From contig MU839213.1 of the NCBI GenBank assembly GCA_030685235.1, forward strand, positions 61,090 through 125,089: DNA of 64,000 nt, read 5' to 3'. Each line of letters opens with the position of its first letter. The stretch's first letter is position 1. The notes under the pieces were generated by a model, which saw only the letters and a list, made by a program, of their open reading frames with translations, did not search any database and had not been told where the DNA came from. Source of the stretch: Copromyces sp. CBS 386.78 (Eukaryota > Ascomycota > Sordariomycetes > Sordariales > Sordariaceae). Made by a program: the position numbers and the translations under genes. Positions 47,237-61,750 of this stretch are shown piece by piece.

Positions 47237-48430
47237 GAATGTTTCCCTTGGATGCCCGGAGGCGAGGTGGGCCTGACGGATAGAAGGGGATGCTGGCAGA
47301 AGTCCAGCTTAAGCCAGCCACGCAAAGCGTGCCCGAGGGACAGACTGGCTGGGGCTTGCTAAACGAGATACGATCAAAATCGAGGTAGGTTTGGACTTCT
47401 GGGTTGTCGATGGCGGGAATGGAGAAGGTGGATGATGACTGCTGTCAAGTACCTTAGGTACTCGTGTGTGCAGAAAGAAACCAAGGTTGAGGGCCGGGAG
47501 AAGAAGCGTTGCGTTGTCAAGTGGAAGGTTACCGGGGAGGTAGTGTGTTGACTGTAGGTTGTCCCCTGCCGACAGAACGAGTCGAGTTAAGGTGGGTAGG
47601 TACCTACCTTCTAGGTATGTAATCAGGTAAAGAGCCGAAGGTAGAAGTAGTACCAGGCCGGTAGTGTATGCAGGTGAGTACGTAGGTAGGTAGGTAGATG
47701 CAAGTGTGTGTGAACTAACAACCTCCTCCTAGAACGAGTCCTGTGTTGGCGAACAGGTGGTCCCCATTGTTTGCTCAGCTGCGATGAGCGGCGGGGGGTG
47801 CCAAGTGACGGAGGTAACGATGTCATCTGAGTCCCGTCGCTGGGGACAACTGAGGCCCAAGGGGCCCAGGGCCCCTACGCAGGACTTTAAGTGTAGGTAG
47901 TATCCATATCGCTTTCTCCACCAACCTAAGGCAGATCCACCTTTCTTTGTACAGTGGACCTTGGAGCAAGGTGCCTGCCGGCGGTTCGTGACGGCTCTTC
48001 GATGGGGACGAGGCAAGGCCATAAGAGGTAATCGCCTCTACGTACCTCACGGCCTCACCTGCACTGCTAGTGGGTCTCTCTGCAAACAGAGAGGCGCTAT
48101 CTGCCTGCCGTGCTGCCCACTTCACACTGCCCGGCCACCTCATGGCGTGCAGTGTTACACATTGCAAAGCCTTCTTGCGTGCACCGACCTACAGCAGTTT
48201 CCAAAGCGGAAAGCAGATTTGGCTACGTCGACCCAACGGCAAACGAGATTTTCCACCACCGCCGTAGAAAACCATGACAGCTACCTGCCTTCCCCAGGCT
48301 GCTTCTTGATGTTTGGTTTCCTGCAAAAGATCCCCCATCTTGCTCCTTATTCAGTCTCTGCCGACCTCCTTCAAGGTTGAGCGTCTTGGTGGGCATTGAT
48401 CCAGACACAGCATCATCACACACGCCCGCT
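47237..48430. promoter_or_regulatory. Shared divergent promoter region of ATG4 and SQS1
   Basis: 1.2 kb between two divergent start codons. It holds short GTAGGTAG and ACCTACCT-type simple repeats at 47596-47700. No gene is recognised; longer frames at 47961-48380 and 47823-48167 look random. Confidence 0.45.
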
Positions 48431-50626
48431 ATGGCGCCCAAGAAGGGCAAACGGCCACATGCGGGACCCAAGAATGCCCGTATGCGAGCTGCAACCGCAC
48501 CAAGAAACATACGAAACTTTGCAACCGCAGAAAGTCTAGTCACGGGGATAATTGCGAACAACCATGGTAGATTCCCTCTTCACCTTTCATGCAGCTGCTC
48601 ATCTAACACCGACCTCAGCGTTTACCATGCGGGATGAGGCTAGAAACACGACATCCCATCAACTCCCATTGGGTACGAGTCTCAGGACGAAGCCTGTCCA
48701 GTTTGTGAGTGCCGGCTACATCGAGCCGCTCAAGAAGCCCGAGTTGTTACCTACTGCATCCCCCACCTTAGCTGGGATCGATGCCGCAGGAGAGATCCAG
48801 CTTCAACTTGAGGAGATTCAGGAAGCTACGGCTGAAGTCGCTGGAGAAACCTCAAAGCCGCTGGACATCGATATCAAACAATCCATGTCCAGCCCTAGCG
48901 CTAGCGCCGATGATGAAACCGATCGGGTTACGAAGACAGAAGGGAATGTTGACGCGACCGACCAGCTCTTTTTTTTCGATTTAGCCCGGGACGAATTTAT
49001 GGTCGGCACAGGTCACCCGCCCGTGCCGATTCCAGATCGCCAGCCGCTTTCTGACCATTCCGACTCGAGTGAAGAGATTATTCTCTTCAAAGGCAGAAAC
49101 GCGCATGTCCAGCCTACAGCCCAGCCGGTATGCCAGCAAAGAAACCATGCTACCAGCATTACTCACGCACCCAAGGTTGGCAGTACCAAGGCGGTTGAAA
49201 CTCTCACGAGTACGAAGGTGGTCATCGCATCCAGGCCTGCTTCTGCACAAGGAGGCAAGCCCACACCCGCGTCCAAGCAAAAGAACTCCAAGCGAGAGTC
49301 GAAGCGGGCTCAGAAATACATGGAGGATGATGACGAGGATGAAATCTTGGCCGACTATATCGCCAATCTTGCGGATGACTCTGATGGGGATGACATCCTC
49401 ACCAGCCACCTCAGGACTTTCGCCAACCGCAGGGACATAGGTGGAAACGAGAATGCCGTCAACTTTGGGGACGACTCGGATGACATGGACGCCATGTTCG
49501 AGACAGGCGGTAGCAACGCCAGCGATGACAGTGATGAAAACGAGCAATTGGACATTGACGAGGAAGACATTGACGACGAGACACTTGCTCGTCTCTTCGC
49601 TAAACAAGAGGAGCTGGGCATGGGAAGCAATGAACTGGTCCTGTTCTCAGAGGAGGCGGCTTTCAATGTTCGAAAGGTCAAGAATAAGAAGCGTACAGGC
49701 CGAACCGAAGGGTTTCCCAGTGCCACCGCAGTGGCGGATGCGTTTGACGGTCTCGAGCTGACTGATGGGTGGGTCAACCCCGGGTTTATCCCACCAGGAC
49801 GGAATCGGCGGAGTAAACAACCTCCCAACTTCAACGTTTCGGACTCTGAGGTTGAGCTAGTCTTGAAGACCGCATGGCAGAAAGACAGAGAGAGGAAGAA
49901 GCAGCGCAAGCTCGAGCGGGAGGAATTGCGTGCCCAGGGCCTTTTGGGCAAACATGCCAACCCCGACGACTTGCGCGTCAAGTATCTCACTGGGATGACA
50001 CTTGACGACATCAAAACCGAGCTTGTGGCATTTCTCCTCACTACAGAAGAAAGGTATGCAGTTCGGAACGGCCCATCCATCATTTCATGTCATTCTCCCC
50101 TACAAAAGCTCGCGTGCAGTTCAACTAACATGGCTCCTGCTTTTCCAGTCTCCAGTTCCCCCCAATGGATAAACAGGCTCGCAAGGTTCTTCACGAATTG
50201 GCCAACAAGTTCAAAATCAAATCCCAATCAACGGGAAAGGGCGACCAGCGCCGTCCGATTCTGTACCGCACAAAAGCCACCTTGAGATACAAAGAACACC
50301 GAATTGAAGAAGTGGTCGCTCATGTTGACCAGGCAGCGGTACGAACCAACCGGAAGTACTTCCACCGACTAGATGTGAAGGGCAAACCCTCGTACAAAGG
50401 CCCGTCTAGTGGCGGCGGTGGACGTTCCGGTCACAAAGCCGTCACAGTACGTGAAGGTGAGATTGTGGGAGCCTCAGCCCCGGAGCTAAGCCAGGAGAAT
50501 AAGGGCCGCGCCATGCTGGAGAAAATGGGATGGAGCAAGGGAATGGGTCTCGGTAGCTCAGATAACAAGGGAATTCTGGAACCTGTAAAGCAGATTGTCA
50601 AGCGGTCCAAGGCAGGTCTTGGATAA
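48431..50626 (+). CDS. SQS1: Sqs1-type splicing factor with R3H and G-patch domains
   Basis: Sqs1/Pfa1 is a G-patch partner of the DEAH helicase Prp43 and acts in splicing and ribosome maturation. Exons are 48431-48566, 48619-50053 and 50149-50626, giving 682 aa. Intron 1 is 52 nt (GTAGAT...CCTCAG), the shortest in the window; intron 2 (50054-50148) is GTATGC...TTCCAG. The N-terminus is basic (APKKGKRPHAGPKNARM). The middle is acidic and disordered with Asp/Glu runs. An R3H region lies around 525-580 (LQFPPMDKQARKVLHELANK). A G-patch closes the protein: GRAMLEKMGWSKGMGLGSS, followed by a Pro/Lys tail. The FTMRDEARNT block after the first intron supports the splice. It is convergent with H2B. 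Confidence 0.9.
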
Positions 50627-52353
<1,727 letters not shown>

Positions 52354-54833
52354 TTTGTGTGGTTTCGAAAATTCGGGAATTAAAATTCAACAGATGGATA
52401 TGCGTAAACGGGCGTGTTTACTTCGGTCGTGAATGGTCGCGGACAAAAGTTGAGAGAAGTGGTTGTTGGAAGGAGAAAATTGAGGTCGGCGAGGGGGGAT
52501 GTGCCTTTTTGTAGCTGGACGCGCCGGGCGCTGGCACGGACTGATTGACTGATTGATCTGGGCGGTGCGCGAAAAGTGGAGCAAGATACCTGATTTGGTA
52601 GAAAAAAATACTGGCGCCCGTAAGGAACGGTCCTCAACCTACAAGCCAGGTGCACAACCACTGAGCACTCGGTGCTTGGCATTCCCAGGCCCATGCCACG
52701 TTGGCTCGTGCGCTACAACAACCCACCTTGAAGGGGCAATCATGGGGAATTTCATCGATTACAGCACAATGGCAGAGGCCATGCATGTCGCTGTCCACAA
52801 ACCCGCAAGGGCCCCCGGGCTCTGCCGCCGCATTTTGAATCCGGGGCCCTACCCACCAATGACACCCGGCTCGAACCCCGACCCACTGGTCCGCTCCATT
52901 CAAGCTCCGGGAGACGGGCGGGAGTCGATGCAGTCGTGGTGGGTAACACCTTGTGAGCAGCTGTGAATTTGCACATAACAACGACACGAAATGCGTTCAA
53001 TCTTCATGCTACCGGGAAACACCGGTTGGGCGCGGCACCGATCTGTCCGTGATTTTCTGCATTCCGCTGGCTGTTGATGACGATGGGACTGGCCTGGCCC
53101 GGGGCCTTTCGAGGGGGGACGGGAGAGACCGCTTTCAAATATCCTGTCTGGCTGCGGGCAGAGTACCCATCTCGGTACCCATGGAGCCGGCGTACGTAAT
53201 CAGAGGCTGTAGGGCAGAATGCACGACAAAATTTCTAGCAAACCATCCGCATCAATACCACGCCACGGGCGCTCGACATGATTGGCTCCCAGGGATCATA
53301 ACTCCATATTGTCAAAAGCCCCGCGACAGGGCGCGAAGACGGACTGAACCCCAGTGGCACATGACAAGTGCGGAGGAAGCTGAAATCGAACATCCGGGGA
53401 AAGTGCCGTTTCTTCGGGTAGGGCTTAGATGGGTACATAGGATCCGCCTGATCGCTCATGGGATCCGGGTGTGCATTGCCAAGTGCATGTTACAGCCTCT
53501 AGTGAGCCAGGTTTGGAGTTTTTAATGATATGTCACCAAGATTCTGAAGCACATTGCACATTGCACATTGTACACGTGGGAAGGACAACGGATCTCAAAA
53601 GTTTGACGTTTGAAATGGAGGATAAAGGGGAAACTTGATCCAGGGATTTTCAAACTGAAAGGACTCTTGAGCCTGAGATAGGGTGTGAAAAGGACATGAT
53701 AAACACCTTGATAGACGACATGCATTGGGTTATCATTCACGCACTTACCTTCCAAAGAAGACACCAGAAATGCGGCAGGTTCTGCTCTGCCCAAGGTCAA
53801 CTTCGAATTTCGAACATCAGGCCCCGGCCCTTCAACCCATGCTGTTTCGACACCAAGTTGTGGTCTGCGATGTCCGTAAAAGACGTGAGGGGTGACTTTA
53901 GCATCACAAATCATCCAATGCGGTCATGGCTAGAGAGTCGGCGTCGCTGGCTGTACTGTTAGGTGGAAATTTCGACCGGAAAAGAGGGGACGCGCTGCCA
54001 GGTGCCTAAGGGCAACAAAATGGCAGGTTAAGTCGGTAAGTTTTGAGGGACTTTCAGGATCGTGGTTGATGTCAAAGGGATCGTAAGTAGATACGGCCCG
54101 TTCGTTGTCTGGAGGTCGCGATCGGGAAGAAATTGTGTCAAAACACACGGGGGTCGATGGATGGCATAAGTTTGCGATGCATGTCCTGTTGAATGCGCCT
54201 CGGTGAGGAAAGGATCGCGGCGGAAAAAAAGGAAAAAAAAAAAGGTGCCAACAAAAGCTGCTGGTGCTGGGCATAGGAATGATGCGTCTGGCTGATTTGA
54301 CAGTCATTACTGTAATGAGGTGGCCGCGGCAGGTCGTCGGTCGCTGGTGGCTAGTGAGTGTCGAAATGGATTCGCGAATGTCGCGTGCAAGGGCATAGAA
54401 AGAGTGACTGGCGAAGCCCTGGCTTGTTGGGCAGGCTTAATATTTGTAAAATCAGGGCAGCTCCAATAGTGCAGGAATTTCGAGCTTTTGATTGTTGCTA
54501 CCAGGACCCCACTCTTGTAAATGACCAATGGGCGGTCATAGCCAAATTTTTGCTTACTACCCACACTCGCGTCGTGCAACCCCATTTTGGGATTAGCCCC
54601 AACGCCCCCGATCAACAACCGCCGGAAAGCGTGGCTGATCCGTGTTTGCAGCGCCCTGACGCGAAAACTACTTAACTTGCACATCCCCCGCCAGCCCTCA
54701 TTCTCTTCCCACCTCACCACACTCCCCAACAACCAACTTCTGCTTTTTACGTCAACCGAAACAACGCGACTTCTGAGTCTTACCGCCTCAACGAATCCCA
54801 AACTTTCAAACCACACTCAACCAAACCATCAAA
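52354..54833. promoter_or_regulatory. Divergent H2B-H2A intergenic region, 2.5 kb
   Basis: This must hold the S-phase promoters of both histone genes. A CCAAT pentamer is seen near 54524 on the H2A side, but I did not identify a defined histone element. Several long frames (for example 52953-53525 plus, 53522-53914 minus) have no recognisable features and no splice pattern. No inverted-repeat ends or AT-rich block were found. Confidence 0.45.
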
Positions 54834-55903
<1,070 letters not shown>

Positions 55904-56454
55904 TCAGAACTTCAGCGGCGGAGGAGCTGAGATCGAGACCAGAGGCATTAGCAGATGGCCATGTGAAAGGTCGGATGGAGCAGAGGGAAGCGAACTTACG
56001 GTCCAGAATGTGAGCGGGCAGGTTCCTCTCGTATTTTGAGCCTGAATGACATTAGCAAGGCTTCTAGCTGTACTCGATTCAAGTGAAAGGCTGCTTGCCT
56101 CCGGGAGAAAGTGGGTGAGCGAAGGGATCGGGATGTTTCCAATGATCCAGGAGCTTCTCCGTCTCCCTCAAAAGCACCTACAGCAATTGGTTAGCTAGGG
56201 CAGACTCCCATATCCTGCGGACAGCGCTGCGCACCCGTAGATGTCTAGGATCGTGCACATCGCGGTTCTTTTCAAACAGGGAGCGAATGTAGAGGGCCTG
56301 GCCGCGCCATAACTGGCGGTTGACAGCCCAGTCGAGCGAGAGCTTCAGGGAGCGTCGGTAAAGGGACCTGTTGACAGTAAATGTGAGATCCTTGTTCTTG
56401 TCGCCATGAGGGAAGACATGGATATACTGACAAGACAGCCGGTCGCGTCGACAT
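55904..56454 (-). CDS. Complex I LYR-family subunit, NDUFB9/B22 type
   Basis: This is a small accessory subunit of the mitochondrial NADH dehydrogenase membrane arm. It is split into five short exons: 56432-56454, 56235-56367, 56099-56177, 56000-56041 and 55904-55926, together 99 aa. It was assembled from splice signals and resemblance: MSTRPAVLSLYRRSLKLSLD, then WAVNRQLWRGQALYIRSLFE, RVLLRETEKLLDHWKHPDP, and SKYERNLPAHILDPPPPLKF at the C-terminus. The LYR motif is present as SLYRRSLK. All five junctions keep frame. Three introns are GT-AG; the third (56042-56098) starts GCAAGC and ends TTCAG, a GC-AG intron. No ORF-length criterion would find this gene. It is divergent from KGD2, another mitochondrial gene, and convergent with H2A. 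Confidence 0.88.
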
Positions 56455-58479
56455 GGTGGATTAAACTGACTCGTTCACCGTGGGTCGCGCTCCTGGAGCT
56501 TTCATAAAACGTATTGTGCGGGTGTATGGGTATCCTTTTTGGTCCTACGACTAGGCGTTTGGCTACAGTAGAGACAAGTAGTAATCGGCTGTCGTGCGAT
56601 TCCGGGCTGAGGTGGTTCAGGTCGACGGAAAGGCAGGATGATGAGAGGATCCGCATTTGTGAAGAGGTACGTTGACACCAGGAGCTCAATTGCAAGGCGA
56701 TGTGAGTGCTTGGCAGGCTGCACGGTCTGTAAGGTGGCTGCCTAAGGCAACAAATCATATCAGTTCCTTCTGAACCACGTACTGTGTTGCTTGTTTAGTA
56801 CCGTATGTACGGTAAATTATGTAATTCGGTCTGCCAAGCTATACAAGCCCTATCTTGCTTGGCTCGCCACAACATGTCAATGGCGGAGCATCAGGGATGT
56901 CCTCGAAACATACAAAGGTACTTATATAGCTACGTGTGCCTCGAGTGGCAGTCTCGAAAGCGGCGATCGACCAAGTGGGCAAAAGGGAGTTTGAACCTAA
57001 TACATAGTAAATAATTGCGGGGTTGCTATATTCAGCCTCATTCCGCCATCACGGCAGGATCGAGAAGGAAAACGGACTACTCGGGTAGTTGTCAGTGTCC
57101 TATGTGGTTATGTATATCTAGGTGGTCTAATAACCTCGACAACAGGTAATCCGGCATTTGTTGCATATGAAACTCGTTACTCCCGAACGGTGCGAACGGT
57201 GACCCGGACGGATGGGCGAACCAGAGGTCCAAGCGTTTACGACATGCTAAATACTCTATCTACTACTACACCTCTGCCAGCATTTAACTTGTTAGCGTGG
57301 TACCGCCATCCTACAATATTGAAAGATACCAAGGTGATGAAACCACTCATCTTTTGTACGAAAATTAAAGTTCTTGCCACTTTCAAAAAGCACGCTAACA
57401 ACATAAATGCTGGGCAAGGTGTATAAGTACGGACAACGGGAGATACGATTGATGAGCAGCATTGCAGGATGTGCTACTACGAAATAGCTTCCACATTACC
57501 GAGCGAACCGGGCGAGCATGTAGGCGTAATTTCGGACCTTCACCGCCATGCAAAAGCTGTCCAATATGGAATGATGCGAGGGTAACATTGACGCAGCATG
57601 TCAGGTCCGCTGTCTTCCGAGAACCTTTAAAAACTCAAACCTTGGACGATACAACTGTTGCTGATGGAGGCAACGATCCGCCGTAGGGTAGAGAAACCTG
57701 AAAGGTTTGTTAGCCACGACAATTTACTGCGTAAAGGTATTTCTCAGTTCTCTCGGTACAGGTTGATCCCTGGACTGTGCATGTTACCGCGTGGCACCTC
57801 TGAACGATTCTCGCGATCCTTGGGTTTTCCTGAAAACGTTCCCCGCCCCGGCAAAACTGCGAGGCTGGCCCCGTGACGAGATGGAGAAGGGCGGCCATAC
57901 CTACGGTAGGGGGCTCCAGTTTCTCGTCACGCAGCTGAGATCCAATAGGTGTACAGATGAAACACGCGGGTACACTACAGTGAGGCCGGCGGGTAACTGT
58001 CACCTGCGACCGGCGTGCTGCGCTGCTATGCGCTGCGGAGAAAAGAAAAAAGTCGCAGCTTTGATGGGTAGGTAGAGGGGGGGAGGTACCGCTCTGATGT
58101 AAAACTTGGCCGGGCAAAAGAGCGAATACTGGTGCAAGAATTTGTTGAAGATGCACAAGAGCTGCATTTCGTGCGGGAGTGAATTCGGAGTTTTTGTATG
58201 ATACGTATCTGAAATGCAATTGAGTTAATGTATCCTTTCTCCGGACCTGACCGTTAGTTTTCCGGTTGTCCCGGCAGATTTCCGTGCTGGGCGCTGCGTC
58301 ATTGTCGCCGAGTCAGAACCTGTAGCCTCACGACAAATCTAATCACAACCGCAAATTTCGCGTCCTTCCCATCCGACGCTCTTTTCCCCAACCTACAGTC
58401 CTACACCATCTCTGAAAAGACACATCTTTGTCTCGCGCTCCCGAACAACTCCTCCTGTCTTGCCCGACATCCCGCCACT
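56455..58479. promoter_or_regulatory. Divergent intergenic region of NDUFB9-type gene and KGD2, 2 kb
   Basis: Lies between two divergent genes for mitochondrial proteins. Short frames throughout look random; no repeat ends, RIP or RNA gene recognised. The last 200 bp before KGD2 are C/T-rich leader-like DNA. Confidence 0.45.
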
Positions 58480-60000
58480 ATGTTGTATAAAGGTCTTCGT
58501 CTTGCGGCCCGCGCCGCTCCCAAACTCGCGCTCTGCAACGCATATCCCGCGCTCCGGCAGCTTCCCCTGCAGTTCCAGCATGTCCGCACCTACGCCGACC
58601 AGGTCATCAAGGTTCCGCAAATGGCCGAGTCCATCAGCGAGGGCACCTTGAAGCAGTGGAGCAAGAAGGTTGGCGACTATGTCGAGCAGGACGAAGAGAT
58701 CGCGACCATCGAGACCGACAAGGTATATATAACGCTTCCTCAATCCTGTGCCGGTGTCGGAGCCTAGACCGCTTGGAGCATATGCTGCCTGCCCCCTGTC
58801 CTCCCATGTGCTACCGTTATTACCTCGTCAGCGGCACATTTACCAGCTTTCTAACTGCTTATGCCACTGCGCTATAGATCGATGTTGCTGTCAACGCTCC
58901 CGAGGCCGGTACTATCAAGGAGTTCCTCGTCAATGAGGAGGACACTGTCACAGTCGGCCAGGACATCGTCCGGTTGGAGCTTGGTGGTGCGCCCAGCGGT
59001 GCCGAGAAGCCGGCCGCGTCCGAGAGCAAGGAGGCTGCTCCTGCTCCCGAGAAGGCTCCCGAGCCTAAGCAGGAGACCAAGCCCGCCGCTGCTCCTACTC
59101 CCACGCCCGCCAAGAAGGAAACCCCTGCCCCCAAGCAGGAGACTACTTCTGCGAAGGAGGCACCGGCTACGCTGGGCAATCGCGAGGAGCGCAGAGTAAG
59201 TACACGGCTCCTGGGTGGACGGAATGGTGAATCCGGCGAACTAACACCCTACAGGTCAAGATGAACCGCATGCGCCTCCGCATCGCCGAGCGTCTCAAGC
59301 AGTCCCAGAACACGGCTGCCTCGCTTACCACCTTCAACGAGGTTGACATGTCGGCCCTGATGGATTTCCGCAAGCAGTACAAGGATGAGATCCTCAAGAA
59401 GACCGGTGTCAAGCTCGGCTTCATGAGTGCCTTTTCCCGCGCCTGTGTCTTGGCCATGCGCGACATCCCGGCCGTCAATGCCTCTATTGAGGGTCCCAAT
59501 GGCGGTGACACCATTGTCTATCGGGATTATGTTGACATCAGTGTCGCTGTGGCCACCGAGAAGGGTCTTGTCACTCCCGTAGTCCGCAATGTTGAAACCA
59601 TGGACCTCGTTAGCATTGAGAAGTCTATCGCTGATATGGGCAAGAAGGTACGGATTCCCGCGCCTATTGATAGCTAATACCACCTTACTGACTGTTACTG
59701 CAGGCTCGCGATGGCAAGCTCACCATTGAGGACATGGCTGGCGGCACTTTCACCATCAGCAACGGTGGCGTTTTCGGCTCCTTGATGGGTACCCCGATCA
59801 TCAACCTCCCTCAGAGCGCAGTTTTGGGTCTCCATGCCATCAAAGAGCGCCCTATTGCTGTCAACGGAAAGGTTGAAATTCGTCCCATGATGTACTTGGC
59901 TCTCACCTACGATCACAGACTGCTTGATGGCAGGGAGGCAGTCCAGTTCTTGGTCAAGTTGAAGGAGTACATTGAGGACCCCAGGAAGATGCTTCTTTAA
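58480..60000 (+). CDS. KGD2: Dihydrolipoamide succinyltransferase, E2 of 2-oxoglutarate dehydrogenase
   Basis: Kgd2 forms the core of the mitochondrial 2-oxoglutarate dehydrogenase complex and transfers the succinyl group to CoA. Exons are 58480-58722, 58878-59195, 59255-59647 and 59704-60000, all in phase 0, giving 416 aa. An N-terminal matrix-targeting stretch (Arg/Ala-rich, about 1-40) precedes one lipoyl domain ([13 protein letters not shown]...ATIETDK), whose lipoylated Lys81 is the last codon of exon 1. A Pro/Ala/Lys/Glu linker (about 128-180) follows. No clear E3-binding domain is seen, as is usual for E2o. The catalytic domain ends with [10 protein letters not shown], with His at about 389 and Asp at about 393. 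The C-terminus [11 protein letters not shown] is typical. Confidence 0.96.
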
Positions 60001-60442
60001 GTTGTCATAGTCGCAAAAAAATCAAACAACTGGTGTTCTGTAGCGGGGTTGTAGTGCTCCGAGACATCACATGGATTGGACAAACAACAAGAACAACTAA
60101 GTAGCGGGGATTGAGCGATTTTGGAGTATTAGGACAGGAGAGTGGCAGAAATTGACCACGGTGATAAGCTAAGGCAGAACACCGCCGCGGGTTCTTTTTT
60201 CTTTTACACCCTATAGACTTTTACTGTATAGACTTTCAGTTGGTATGGTGCATTACTAGGCGTTAGCATAGTTGGGCAAAGCATAACGAATATTCAGTAA
60301 TATATAACACAGGGGTTGCTTCTTATAGAAGGTTATAAGGTTAAAGGTTAAAGGTTACGTTACTAGATTCGTACGATTAGCTATGGAGTAGGATGCTGGG
60401 CTGGCACATAGCTAAATCGAGCCATGCTAGCCCAATGCTGTA
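60001..60442. other. Intergenic, 3' of KGD2
   Basis: 440 bp with the KGD2 3' UTR and a short GGTTAAAGGTTAAAGGTTA tandem near 60337-60356. No gene seen. Confidence 0.5.
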
Positions 60443-61157
60443 CCGCTTTTTCCCAGTCGTAAGAGATTTACTCCCCATAATATTTCCAGAGCCTAACCTT
60501 CTTGTAGTATGGTTACTTGGGGGTTCTGGTGCGGCTTAGGACTCTTTCGTCAACCCCTCTTATAAAAGAGTGGGAATAAAAATTATAGAACAAATTTTTA
60601 TTATAGGACAAATAGAAAGACCAGCGAACCGCTTAGAAAACTGTTAGTAGGCGAGATACAACAACGAGAATAATATCTATCATTTCTCTAAAAATTTAAG
60701 AAAATTTGAAAAGTGGGAAGAAGCTTCGAAAGGTCTTTTCTCAAAGTTGCATTAATTTCTATTACCACATTAGCGAGAAAAGTAGGAATGAGGATATTGT
60801 TCACATATCTTTCAGGTATTTTAGCTCGCAGCGGTTAAGCAAATTTTCTAAACGGTTCGCTAGTCTTTCTGTTTGTCCCATAATAAAAGTTTTTCCCATA
60901 CTTTTTTCCCCCTCTTTTATAAGAGGGGGTTGACGAAAGAGTCCTAGGCCGCACCACAACCTCCAAGTAGCTCCCTTATGCAGGCCCACTATAGCTCGTG
61001 TGGATACAGTAAACGTGGTATAGCACGGGGCACACGGCTGGCATAGGTCACTTGCAGTCGGCTGGCGGGGCTGTCATGGTTGAATGCTGGTCCGGCTAAA
61101 CTGTATAAAGGTTAGTGGGCTTAGCTAGCTAAATCTCTTACGACTGTGAAAATGCGG
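60443..61157. mobile_element. 715-bp TA-flanked element hosting a second element
   Basis: Ends CCGCTTTTTCCCAGTCGTAA and (right, reverse-complemented) CCGCATTTTCACAGTCGTAA, both continuing GAGATTTA. TA lies outside at 60441-60442 and 61158-61159. Its own sequence is about 260 bp after removing the nested foldback. The terminal CCGCTTTTTC and subterminal GATTTA...CTCCCC resemble the MITE at 4200-4364. Confidence 0.75.
60516..60967. mobile_element. 452-bp foldback element nested in the 715-bp element
   Basis: Long imperfect inverted arms of about 130 nt: left CTTGGGGGTTCTGGTGCGGC, right (reverse-complemented) CTTGGAGGTTGTGGTGCGGC, both continuing with AGGACTCTTTCGTCAACCCC and later AGCGAACCG-TTAGAAAA. 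TA sits at 60514-60515 and 60968-60969. The centre is AT-rich and non-coding. Confidence 0.75.
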
Positions 61158-61159
61158 TA

Positions 61160-61750
61160 GATAGAGAGAGTGTTAGTGGGTCCTATAGGCACACTGGGCC
61201 AGCGTTGCATGATTTGTGCCGTGCCCACCGTGCCCTATCTAGACCGTACCGTTTCTAGACCTCTAGACCTTCCGCTCTCTCCTCTCTTCTCTATAGTATT
61301 AATTAGCATTTATCTATTACTTGTTGTTATTCGTAATCTTATAGGTTATAAGCCCTCTCTGACCTTCTGTTCAATCGAAATAATTCTATTGTATTATATA
61401 TAGTAAGCGCTTTAATCGCGGTATTATAGTACCAAGTCTATAAATTAAATTCCGCAACCTTTATCGATGTTGCAGAAATCTGAATCAATCTTGTAGAAGA
61501 CCTTATATTAGTATTCTATGTAGGAAAGCGTAATATAGAAGGAAGGGAGCAGGCCTTCTAAATAAAAACCTAGTAGTCTAGTTAAATATATAACTATAAG
61601 GCTTCTAGAAGGTACTATCTTTCTTCTAGGTAAATAGTAGCCTTAATAAAGGCTAGTTATTATGGGGTAAGGCGAACGTTAGGTATAAACTAAGACGTAT
61701 ATAATTATACAAGGAAGGTGGAAGCTATTTATAAAAACCTTATACCTATT
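61160..61750. other. AT-rich non-coding block
   Basis: Composition becomes AT-rich from about 61370 with TA-rich words and many stops, resembling the RIP-mutated blocks elsewhere. No ends of an element could be matched. Confidence 0.5.

Noticed and set aside
48552..50285. 577-codon frame starting MRTTMVDSLF as the SQS1 start
   Set aside because: It begins inside intron 1 and runs into intron 2. The spliced model from 48431 gives a normal basic N-terminus and reaches the R3H and G-patch domains.
52953..53525. 190-codon plus frame between H2B and H2A
   Set aside because: No domain, no splice pattern, atypical residue mix; overlapped by other random frames.
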